A stretch of DNA of 64,000 bases from Ulvibacterium sp. Lineage in GTDB: Bacteria > Bacteroidota > Bacteroidia > Flavobacteriales > Flavobacteriaceae. Below are positions 25,982 to 34,494 of the stretch, piece after piece. Within the stretch, counting starts at the first letter, position 1. The number at the start of each line of letters is the position of its first letter. The DNA is taken from positions 124,001 through 188,000 of the forward strand of contig NZ_JANQOO010000007.1 in NCBI RefSeq assembly GCF_028285715.1, written 5' to 3'. The notes under the pieces were generated by a model. It saw nothing but the letters and a program-made list of their open reading frames with translations. It ran no database searches and was not told the origin of the DNA. The position numbers were made by a program, and so were the translations under genes.

Positions 25982-26546
25982 ATTTTGGACCGTTTTTTGG
26001 CTCATTTTTTCCATAAGCTGTTCGGAGAACAAGTATTCGGATTTGGTAAAAAAGGAACTGGCTAGCGGTGTAATTCATGATTCGCTCTTTTTAGGACTTC
26101 GGTTGGGACAAAGTCGAAAGGATTTCTTTGAAATCTGCTGGGATTTGAATCGGGAAAAAAAGGTAACCCACAGTGAATTGTTTCCATTTGTCAAATACCC
26201 TTTGCCCAAAAAGAAATCTTTGGAAGCGGAAAATGATATAACCATGCTCTTCTATGGTGATTTTAATCGGGAAAAAACTGTTATGACCGGAATACAACTT
26301 CAGTTCTATTATGAGGCCTGGGCGCTATGGAACGAAGCAGTACAATCCGATAAGCTGCTCTTAGCGGTGAAGGACTCCCTAGAAAAATGGTATCCGGGAA
26401 ACGATTTCCTTGAATTGAAAAAGGATTCTCTTCAATTCTTTGTAAAAGTTGATGGTAACCGGCGAATTACCATTAAACCTTTGGATGACAATAGAATAGT
26501 AAAGGCAAAAATAGATGATCTTAGATATGTTTTGGATGAGAAATGA
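25959..26546 (+). CDS. Small lipoprotein of unknown function
   Basis: A lipoprotein of 195 residues from the ATG at 25959 (signal ending LIFSISC); an in-frame ATG at 25938 would add seven residues. The start overlaps the end of the first propeller gene by 23 nt and its stop overlaps the next propeller gene, so it is embedded in a tightly coupled operon. After the signal the protein has a segment LFLGLRLGQSRKDFFEICWD followed by mixed alpha/beta character (FYYEAWALWNEAVQ, ITIKPLDDNRIVKAKIDDLRY in part). I do not recognise a family. Its conserved spacing between two giant propeller genes suggests a partner subunit or processing role, by inference only. Confidence 0.7.
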   Translation: MNLKGFLKFWTVFWLIFSISCSENKYSDLVKKELASGVIHDSLFLGLRLGQSRKDFFEICWDLNREKKVTHSELFPFVKYPLPKKKSLEAENDITMLFYGDFNREKTVMTGIQLQFYYEAWALWNEAVQSDKLLLAVKDSLEKWYPGNDFLELKKDSLQFFVKVDGNRRITIKPLDDNRIVKAKIDDLRYVLDEK

Positions 26547-29500
26547 AAAAATTGCCCCATTAGGAAAAATTGGGCAATTGGGCATGGTAGCCATGCTCTT
26601 GTCCTTTGCAACTTCTTGTATCTCGGAGACCGATAATAAGGATAAACCCGAGCCAGAAAAAGTTTTCCGATTGTTGGACGAATCCAGTACAGGCATTAAT
26701 TTTTCAAACAACTTGGCGTATGACAATGAATTCAACGTATACAAATATCGAAATTACTACAACGGTGGCGGTGTGGCTATTGGGGATATCAACAATGACG
26801 GTCTATCTGATATTTACTTCATTGCCAATCAGGAAAAGAACCGACTTTATCTCAACAAAGGCGATTTCAAATTTGAGGATATTACCGATCAATCCCTTAC
26901 TGGGGGAACAAAACCTTGGTCCACTGGAGTGGCCATGGTAGACATCAATGCGGACGGTTATCTAGACATCTATGTCTGCAATTCCGGTGACCTAAACGGG
27001 GAAAACAAACAAAATGAGCTTTTCATAAATCAAGGGGATACGACGTTCAAGGAAATGGCCGCCGAATACAATTTGGATGACAAAGGATTTTCCACTCATG
27101 CCTCATTTTTTGATTACGACAAGGATGGAGATCTGGATGTATATATCCTGAACAACTCCTATAAGGCTATTGGAGGCTTTGATCTGAAATTGAACCAACG
27201 TAACAAAAGGGATGTTTTAGGAGGTGACAAATTAATGGAAAACGTCAATGGAAAATTCATCGATGTAAGTGAAGAGGCAGGCATTTATGGGAGCGTAATA
27301 GGCTTTGGTCTCGGGGTAACCATAGGTGATGTAAATAATGACGGTTGGGAGGACATTTATGTGTCCAATGATTTTTTCGAGCGGGATTATCTCTATATCA
27401 ATAATCAAGATGGGACCTTTTCGGAGCAGCTCGAAGATCGGATTACCGCCACAAGTGTGGCTTCAATGGGAGCGGATATGGCGGATATCAACAATGATGG
27501 GTACAACGATATTTTCGTTACGGAAATGTTGCCTTCGGATTATGAGCGTCTTAAGACCGTTACGACATTCGAGGATTGGAACAAATACCAATTAAACCTC
27601 AACAGTGGGTATTACCATCAGTTTACACGAAATACTTTTCAGCTGAACAATGCGGATAACTCATTCAGTGAGATTGGTCGATTAAGTGGCGTTGAAGCCT
27701 CCGATTGGAGTTGGGGTGCACTAATTTTTGATATGGACCACGATGGCCTTAAAGACCTGTTTATAGCCAACGGGGTTTATCGAGATCTCACGGATCAAGA
27801 TTATCTGTTATACCTCTCCAACGAGGAAATCCTAAAGTCCATGATCAGCAATGATACCATCAATTATGCAAAATTGATAGAGATTATTCCTTCAAACAAA
27901 GTTAAAAACCATGCCTATAAAAATATGGGAGGACTTAATTTTGAGATTTTTGAAAAATCCGGTCTATTGCAGGAAAGTTTTTCCAACGGGGCCGCATATG
28001 GGGATCTGGACAATGACGGTGACTTGGATTTGGTGGTGAACAATCTCAATATGGAATCGTTCATTTATCAAAATACAACAATGGACAATGCCGAATCGCA
28101 TTACATCAAGTTTCATCTAAAAGGAGAAAATGGAAACACAAATGCCGTAGGTTCCAAAATAAAGATCGAGCCCTATTCCATCGTAATCGAGAACCAGCCC
28201 GTACGCGGTTTCCAATCCAGTATGGATCTACGTCCCAACATTGGATTAAAGACTGCCGACCCTGTTACCATCACCATAACCTGGCCTTCTGGAAATATTA
28301 CGAAATTGGATAGCGTTGCGGTAGATCAAACCTTAACGCTTTATGAAAAAGAGGCCGGAACAAAGGAAACAAAAACGAACGAACTTGATAAAAAAGTATT
28401 CGAAAAAGTTGATTTGGACATCAACTATGAGCACAAGGAAAATCGTTTTGTGGATTTCGATAGGGACCGTTTGCTTAATCATATGTGGAGTACGGAAGGG
28501 CCAAAGGTTTCCATGGCCGATGTAAACAATGATGGTCACAAAGACCTGTTCATCGGCGGTTCCAAAGGGAATCCTTCCACACTGTTCCTCGGAGGCAACA
28601 ATGGACTTATGCCCAAGGACACCAAGGATTTTGACAAGACCAGCAGTTCGGAGGACATGGGTAGCTTGTTTTTTGATGCGGACAATGACGGGGATTTGGA
28701 TCTCTACGTATGTAGTGGCGGAATAGAGTATTCCCAATTTTCGGCGGATTTCTCGGATCGTCTTTATTTCAACGATGGTGCCGGAAATTATACCTTATCA
28801 GATCAACAGCTTCCCGTTACGGGGTCCTTTCATAGTACTTCCGTAGTCCGAGCCGCGGATGTTGATGGTGACGGAGATCAAGACCTCTTTGTGGGTGAGC
28901 GCATAATTCCACTTAAGTATGGTCTGCCCTGTTCGGGCTTTTTACTTCAAAATGATGGGCAGGGAAACTTTACCGATGTTACCGGCCAACAAGTCCAGGA
29001 ATTGCAGGGAATAGGAATGATCACCGATGCCTTATTCCAGGATTTGGATGCCGATGGTGATGAAGATTTGATTGTGCTCGGAGAATTTATGGGCGTGGAA
29101 TTATTGATAAATGAAAAAGGCCATTTTAAAAGGAAAATCAATAACAAGCTAGCCGATTTAAAGGGATGGTGGAACACTATTCACCCCGCAGATTTGGATA
29201 ATGATGGGGATATTGATTTTATTCTGGGCAACCATGGCCGCAATAGCCGGTTTAAGACCAGTCCGGAAAATCCGGTCACATTGTACTCCAAAGATTTTGA
29301 CGGAAATGGTTTTACCGATCCCATTCTTACCTTTCGTAGACAAGACGGAAAGGACTATCCATACGCACTGCGTCATAATTTAATAGAACAGATAAAAGCC
29401 CTCAACAAGAAATTCCCGGACTACCAGTCCTTTAAAAACGCGTCCATTACGGACATGTTCTCACCCCAGGAAATGGAGGGAGCGTACCGCCTGGAGGCCA

Positions 29501-29853
29501 ACACTTTTTCTTCTCAAATTCTGATAAACGAAGGTGACTTCAACTTTAAGCTTCAGGAACTGCCTGTTGAAGCTCAGTTTTCGACTACCTATGCCATTAC
29601 CACCCATGATTTTGACAATGATGGAGATCAAGACATTGTTTTGGGAGGAAACCTATACAACGTAAAACCGGAAGTAGGCAGATACGATGCTTCCTATGGG
29701 GTTTATTTGGAAAATCTAGGAGACATGATATTTGTAAGTCGTAAAAGTGGAAGCGGTTTTAACATAAAAGGTGAAATTCGAGATATGGTGATAGATGGCC
29801 AACAACTTATTGTGGCGAGAAATAGGGATTCTTTAGTATTGTTTAAATTTTAA
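26536..29853 (+). CDS. FG-GAP/VCBS and ASPIC/UnbV-domain lipoprotein, copy 2
   Basis: About 1105 residues from the ATG at 26536, with a lipoprotein signal ending LLSFATSC; the ATG at 26584 is a shorter alternative just before the hydrophobic core. It is clearly paralogous to copy 1: both share YNGGGVAIGDINNDGL near the N-terminus, the phrase FFERDYLYINN, ASDWSWGALIFDMDHDGL, the ASPIC/UnbV region (RGFQSSMDLRPNIGL, ITWPSGNI) and the C-terminal GRYDASYGV. Calcium-type DxDxDG repeats run through the whole chain, implying two propellers or more. The start overlaps the small lipoprotein gene by 11 nt. Function is unknown beyond likely surface binding. Confidence 0.87.
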   Translation: MRNEKIAPLGKIGQLGMVAMLLSFATSCISETDNKDKPEPEKVFRLLDESSTGINFSNNLAYDNEFNVYKYRNYYNGGGVAIGDINNDGLSDIYFIANQEKNRLYLNKGDFKFEDITDQSLTGGTKPWSTGVAMVDINADGYLDIYVCNSGDLNGENKQNELFINQGDTTFKEMAAEYNLDDKGFSTHASFFDYDKDGDLDVYILNNSYKAIGGFDLKLNQRNKRDVLGGDKLMENVNGKFIDVSEEAGIYGSVIGFGLGVTIGDVNNDGWEDIYVSNDFFERDYLYINNQDGTFSEQLEDRITATSVASMGADMADINNDGYNDIFVTEMLPSDYERLKTVTTFEDWNKYQLNLNSGYYHQFTRNTFQLNNADNSFSEIGRLSGVEASDWSWGALIFDMDHDGLKDLFIANGVYRDLTDQDYLLYLSNEEILKSMISNDTINYAKLIEIIPSNKVKNHAYKNMGGLNFEIFEKSGLLQESFSNGAAYGDLDNDGDLDLVVNNLNMESFIYQNTTMDNAESHYIKFHLKGENGNTNAVGSKIKIEPYSIVIENQPVRGFQSSMDLRPNIGLKTADPVTITITWPSGNITKLDSVAVDQTLTLYEKEAGTKETKTNELDKKVFEKVDLDINYEHKENRFVDFDRDRLLNHMWSTEGPKVSMADVNNDGHKDLFIGGSKGNPSTLFLGGNNGLMPKDTKDFDKTSSSEDMGSLFFDADNDGDLDLYVCSGGIEYSQFSADFSDRLYFNDGAGNYTLSDQQLPVTGSFHSTSVVRAADVDGDGDQDLFVGERIIPLKYGLPCSGFLLQNDGQGNFTDVTGQQVQELQGIGMITDALFQDLDADGDEDLIVLGEFMGVELLINEKGHFKRKINNKLADLKGWWNTIHPADLDNDGDIDFILGNHGRNSRFKTSPENPVTLYSKDFDGNGFTDPILTFRRQDGKDYPYALRHNLIEQIKALNKKFPDYQSFKNASITDMFSPQEMEGAYRLEANTFSSQILINEGDFNFKLQELPVEAQFSTTYAITTHDFDNDGDQDIVLGGNLYNVKPEVGRYDASYGVYLENLGDMIFVSRKSGSGFNIKGEIRDMVIDGQQLIVARNRDSLVLFKF

Positions 29854-29856
29854 CAT

Positions 29857-32800
29857 ATGAGACACACGGTAGGTGTTTTCATCATTGCTTCCCTCCTTTT
29901 AACGGGTTGCTCCAAAACCAGGAAGGAAATCCCGATTAAAAAGGCGGCAATATACTTTCATAGCGTTTCTTCCGATAGCAGTGGTATCGATTTTTCAAAT
30001 AATCTGTATCATCAAGACGACCTTAATATCATTGAATATCTCTACTATTATAACGGAGGTGGCGTCGCCATTGGCGATATAAACAACGATGGCCTGGAGG
30101 ATATTTATCTATCTGCCAACCAAACCTCGGATAGGCTGTACCTTAATTTGGGAAATCTGAAGTTTAAGGATATCACCAAAGAAGCTGGAATGGCATTGGA
30201 CTCAACTTGGTCCACAGGAGTAACCATGGAAGATATCAACAACGATGGATTTCTGGATATTTATGTTTCCAAAGTTGGCAATTACAAAGGGCTCAAAGCC
30301 CATAATTTACTCTATATCAACAATGGCGACAGTTCATTTACAGAATCCTCTTCGCAATATCGCCTGAATTTTTCAGGATTTTCCACCCAAGCTTCCTTCT
30401 TTGATTATGACAACGACGGGGACATGGATATGTATCTGATGAACCACTCCATCCATACGCCTAGAAGTTATGGTAATATAAGTATCCGACAACAGAAAGA
30501 CTCGCTTTCCGGGGATCGTTTTTTTGAGAACAGATTGGATGAGGGCACTTTAAGATTTACCGATGTCACAGAGGCATCGGGTATCTATAGTAGTGCCTTG
30601 GGGTATGGATTGGCCCTTACCACAGCGGATGTCAACAAGGACGGTTTCATAGATATCTATGTAGGCAATGACTTTCATGAAGATGATTATCTCTATATCA
30701 ACCAAGGAGATAAGACTTTTAAGGAGTCAAGGAACATTTACCTAAATCACACTGCCCGATTCACCATGGGCGTGGATATTGCCGATATAAACAATGATCT
30801 ACTACCTGATATTTTTACCTTGGACATGATGCCCTTTGATCATGAAGTATTCTTGAAATCGGGAGGGGAAGATTCGGATAAAGTAAGCCAAATTAAAAAG
30901 AATTTTGGCTTTGGCACCCAATATGCGCGAAACACGTTACAGTTGAACCGCGATAACCAATCTTTCTCCGATGTGGCATTGATGACGGAAACCTACGCCA
31001 CGGATTGGAGTTGGTCCCCATTGATCCAGGATTTTGACAACGACGGTCTCCAGGACATTTATGTGACCAACGGTATTTACAAGCGTCCCAATGACCTGAA
31101 CTATATCAGGTATCTAAGCAATGTGGATTTTGCCAAATATGACCAAACGAAGCAGAATGAGATCGAGAAAAAGTTAATCGACCAAATGCCCACGTTAAAT
31201 ATTTCAAATGTACTGTTTCGTAACACGGGAGAACTACCTGTTGGTGGGGTAGGTTCAGAATTTGAAAGACTTACGGAAGCGTCCGGGCTACATCCCTCCT
31301 ATTCGAACGGGGCGGCATATGGTGACCTGGACAACGACGGCGATTTGGATATTGTGGTCAATAATATTAACCAAAAGGCCTTGGTATTAGAGAACAGAAG
31401 CCCTAATGAGGCCAGCAACAATTTCATTTCATTTGAATTAAGGGGCAACGAAACATACAAAAACCCCACTGGTTCAAAATTATACCTCTATACCAATAAC
31501 AAGAAATTCTATAGGGAACTAACGACCACCAAGGGATTCCAATCTTCTTCTTCGCATAAAGTGCATTTTGGATTGGGACCTACTGAAAAAATCGATTCTG
31601 TTAGGGTTCAGTGGTTGGACGGAAAGGAACAAACAGAAATGGGCTTGACCGTTGACAAACATCATGTTATTGAAAGAAATGTTGTTGGAAGACCTTTAGA
31701 AAACAATGGACTCAAAGATGAGGGTGGCAAGGAAGTAACCACTTTTCCATACGTACATATCGAAAACAACTACTTGGATTATGAGCGTGAAATCTTAATG
31801 CCCGAAAAACTGTCCACCGAAGGACCTAGCGTGCTGAGGGCCGATTTCAACGGAGACGGACGAGACGATATTTTTGTCGGATCTTCAAAATATCAATCCC
31901 CTGCACTTTTTATACAGCAAACGAACGGAACCTTCCTAAAGGATAGAAAAAGTGAGTTTATCAAGGACATTGAATATGAAGATGTAGATGCTGCCAGCTT
32001 TGATTTGGATAATGATGGGGATTTGGATCTTTACGTCATGAGCGGGGGTAATGAAAAGATGGAAGGAGACCCATATCTTGAGGACCGTATCTATATCAAT
32101 GATGGAAAAGGCATATTTAATCGGCTCAAAATCGATTTGATCAGGACCAATGGTGGCAGCGTATCTTCAGGTGACTTCAACGGGGATGGTTTTGTGGACC
32201 TCTTTATCGGTAACCGTTCCATTCCAGGGGGATATGGTCTATCTCCAAGCAGCTATATCTTGGAAAACAATGGGAAAGGCAGTTTTCGTGTTGTGGCGCA
32301 ATCCAATATGGGTATGATTACCGATAGTCAATGGGCCCATATCAATGATGACGATTTATTGGATCTGATACTTGTAGGAGATTGGATGCCCATTACCATT
32401 CTTCTTAACCAAGGGGATTCCAAGTTTGTGGATAGCACCAAAGCCTATGGACTGGATAAGACCAATGGTATGTGGAATACGGTATGGGTAACCGACTTGG
32501 ACGGTGATGGCAAAAATGACATTTTAGCCGGCAATGCCGGACAGAATAGCAAATTCAAAGCCTCTCCAGAGCGCCCCTTAACCTTATATATCGACGATTT
32601 TGATGACAACACCCAACCAGATCCCATTATTTTCTACGATTTCTTTGGAAACTACGTTCCATTTGCCTCTAAAGACCGGTTGGCGGAGCAGCTCCCCGCC
32701 CTAAAAAAGCGTTTTTTGGGGTATGAGGAATTTTCAAAAATTAATACCATTACGGATTTGACCGGGTGGGAGGAAAAGGATATCCTCGAAAGCAAAGCCA

Positions 32801-33159
32801 TATACGAAATGCGCTCTATGGCATTTTTCCAATCGGATAGTACTTTTCTCGGCGTACCCCTTCCTAAGGAGGCCCAAATGAGTACTATTGAGGATTTCCA
32901 TGTGGACACCGATAAAAAGGGCAACCCCAGAATACTCTTTACAGGTAATTATTTAGGCTATACTACGGAACTGGGTCAAAGTAGTTCAAATTCAGGAGGA
33001 ATACTCACCTTGAACAAAAATGAAACGTTCAATTTTGTCGATTACTTGCCGTTACCGACAAATTTAAATGCTCGTGAGATACTAAGAATTAGTGAAAACA
33101 CGTTTTTGGTCGTCGCTAATAATAATGCATCGTACACTTTTAATCTATTCACACCGTAG
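29857..33159 (+). CDS. FG-GAP/VCBS and ASPIC/UnbV-domain lipoprotein, copy 3
   Basis: An 1100-residue lipoprotein (signal ending LLLTGC) beginning 3 nt after copy 2, so the three form one operon. It keeps YNGGGVAIGDINNDGL, a DWSWSPLIQDFDNDGL segment, YGDLDNDGDLDIVVNN and the ASPIC/UnbV region (KGFQSSSSHKVHFGLG, DSVRVQWLDG). It is more diverged from copies 1 and 2 than they are from each other, for instance HEDDYLYINQ in place of FFERDYLYINN, and it lacks the C-terminal GRYDAS motif (ELGQSSSNSGG instead). That pattern suggests an older duplication with different ligand specificity. Function is unknown. Confidence 0.87.
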   Translation: MRHTVGVFIIASLLLTGCSKTRKEIPIKKAAIYFHSVSSDSSGIDFSNNLYHQDDLNIIEYLYYYNGGGVAIGDINNDGLEDIYLSANQTSDRLYLNLGNLKFKDITKEAGMALDSTWSTGVTMEDINNDGFLDIYVSKVGNYKGLKAHNLLYINNGDSSFTESSSQYRLNFSGFSTQASFFDYDNDGDMDMYLMNHSIHTPRSYGNISIRQQKDSLSGDRFFENRLDEGTLRFTDVTEASGIYSSALGYGLALTTADVNKDGFIDIYVGNDFHEDDYLYINQGDKTFKESRNIYLNHTARFTMGVDIADINNDLLPDIFTLDMMPFDHEVFLKSGGEDSDKVSQIKKNFGFGTQYARNTLQLNRDNQSFSDVALMTETYATDWSWSPLIQDFDNDGLQDIYVTNGIYKRPNDLNYIRYLSNVDFAKYDQTKQNEIEKKLIDQMPTLNISNVLFRNTGELPVGGVGSEFERLTEASGLHPSYSNGAAYGDLDNDGDLDIVVNNINQKALVLENRSPNEASNNFISFELRGNETYKNPTGSKLYLYTNNKKFYRELTTTKGFQSSSSHKVHFGLGPTEKIDSVRVQWLDGKEQTEMGLTVDKHHVIERNVVGRPLENNGLKDEGGKEVTTFPYVHIENNYLDYEREILMPEKLSTEGPSVLRADFNGDGRDDIFVGSSKYQSPALFIQQTNGTFLKDRKSEFIKDIEYEDVDAASFDLDNDGDLDLYVMSGGNEKMEGDPYLEDRIYINDGKGIFNRLKIDLIRTNGGSVSSGDFNGDGFVDLFIGNRSIPGGYGLSPSSYILENNGKGSFRVVAQSNMGMITDSQWAHINDDDLLDLILVGDWMPITILLNQGDSKFVDSTKAYGLDKTNGMWNTVWVTDLDGDGKNDILAGNAGQNSKFKASPERPLTLYIDDFDDNTQPDPIIFYDFFGNYVPFASKDRLAEQLPALKKRFLGYEEFSKINTITDLTGWEEKDILESKAIYEMRSMAFFQSDSTFLGVPLPKEAQMSTIEDFHVDTDKKGNPRILFTGNYLGYTTELGQSSSNSGGILTLNKNETFNFVDYLPLPTNLNAREILRISENTFLVVANNNASYTFNLFTP

Positions 33160-33267
33160 ACTTAACTATTTCTATGAAATTGGATGTGTGTTTTAATAGG
33201 AAAAATGGTATCTTTTAATCGGTAGAATTCTAAAAAGCCGATGCCCTTGTTCCTTAGTAAATCTTAT

Positions 33268-34491
33268 ATGAAGCGCCTTTTTTTAAAAAGTGTTCTTGTA
33301 GGAATATCTTTTTTTCTAAGCGTTACGTGTTCCGATGATGACCCTGTAGAGGATAATGATGCCATGCTCATGTGTTTTGACGGCATCCTCAATGGTGATG
33401 AGGTAACCGTTGATTGTGGAGGCATATGCCCTGGATTTTGCCCCCTTTCCTCCATAGGTATCTTAGGAGGTGAAGTTAAGGGGAGATCACAAAATGGGGA
33501 ACTAGTCGATGTACTACAATTAGATCCCTCAATAGAGTATCGTCTTGTAGGCCCATTGCTTATTAGGGACAAAGGAACCTTAGCGATACCAGCTGGAACA
33601 GTAATCAAGGCCGATCCCAATGTAGGTGCCTACATTGCCGTGGCACAGGGCGGTCAATTATTCGTGTTTGGGCAACCGGAAAATCCAGCGGTCATCACCT
33701 CCGGAGCTGAAAACCCGATGCCGGGGGATTGGGGAGGTGTTATCATTTGTGGTCAAGCTCCAATTGATACCGGTGAAGTAGGCAGGTCCGATATTATTGA
33801 TATTTTTTATGGAGGCTCCGAAGTAGAGGATTCATCAGGATTAATCAACTATCTACGAATTGAATATGCGGGAGCCATTGGGGAAAATGAACAAAATTTT
33901 GATGGTATAGCCTTTTATGGCGTAGGTTCGTTTACAAGCATCACCAACCTCCAAACCTATGAGAATCTAGGAAACGGAATCCGGTTTATCGGGGGTAATG
34001 CAGATGCTGAAAGACTAGTGGTTACCAATTCTGGAGGAAATGGCATTGCGGTCACCAACGACTGGAGCGGGAATGGGGATTCATGGCATCTGTCCGGTAT
34101 TTCCAAAGCTGGAATCCAAATTGCCAGTAATGAAGTAGAAAGTCCCAATCCGATAGTTACCGATACCATTCGTAATATTAGCCTTGTAGGGCCTGCCTTG
34201 GAAGGAGGCCTTACTTATTCGGAGGCAGGAGGAAAATATGTCTTGACCAATTTTTACACAACGGACCTGGAGTTGGGAATCAATGTAGAGGGGGTTTCAG
34301 CTTCAAATCAGATAGACCTGGGTAATCTAAAAATCGATTCCATTCAATTTGATAACCCCTCAACAGATTTTGTTCCGACCAACTACATGGGGACCAATCC
34401 ACAATTCTATGAGGAAAATAGTGCTTCAGGTACAGGAAACGGAGCTTCAAAACCCGATTGGACCGATGGTTGGACGAGAGGTCTAGAGTAG
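33268..34491 (+). CDS. Cys-motif and beta-helix-like lipoprotein
   Basis: A 407-residue lipoprotein from the ATG at 33268 (signal ending LSVTC, followed by SDDDPVEDND, a surface-export-like acidic stretch). A compact cysteine motif follows (CFDGILNGDEVTVDCGGIC, then FCP), a short disulfide or metal-binding module seen in many Bacteroidota lipoproteins. The remainder has repeating right-handed beta-helix character (GGQLFVFGQPENPAVITSG, GDWGGVIICGQAPI, LRIEYAGA, GNGIRFIGGNADAERL), a fold used for polysaccharide contact. It closes the susCD-propeller gene group; its stop is only 3 nt from the convergent stop at 34495. The role is probably surface ligand binding; no catalytic residues are identifiable. 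Confidence 0.72.
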   Translation: MKRLFLKSVLVGISFFLSVTCSDDDPVEDNDAMLMCFDGILNGDEVTVDCGGICPGFCPLSSIGILGGEVKGRSQNGELVDVLQLDPSIEYRLVGPLLIRDKGTLAIPAGTVIKADPNVGAYIAVAQGGQLFVFGQPENPAVITSGAENPMPGDWGGVIICGQAPIDTGEVGRSDIIDIFYGGSEVEDSSGLINYLRIEYAGAIGENEQNFDGIAFYGVGSFTSITNLQTYENLGNGIRFIGGNADAERLVVTNSGGNGIAVTNDWSGNGDSWHLSGISKAGIQIASNEVESPNPIVTDTIRNISLVGPALEGGLTYSEAGGKYVLTNFYTTDLELGINVEGVSASNQIDLGNLKIDSIQFDNPSTDFVPTNYMGTNPQFYEENSASGTGNGASKPDWTDGWTRGLE

Positions 34492-34494
34492 GGT

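Noticed and set aside
22676-33159. Assembly duplication as the cause of the three propeller genes
   Set aside because: The copies differ throughout at protein and DNA level, so they are true diverged paralogues.
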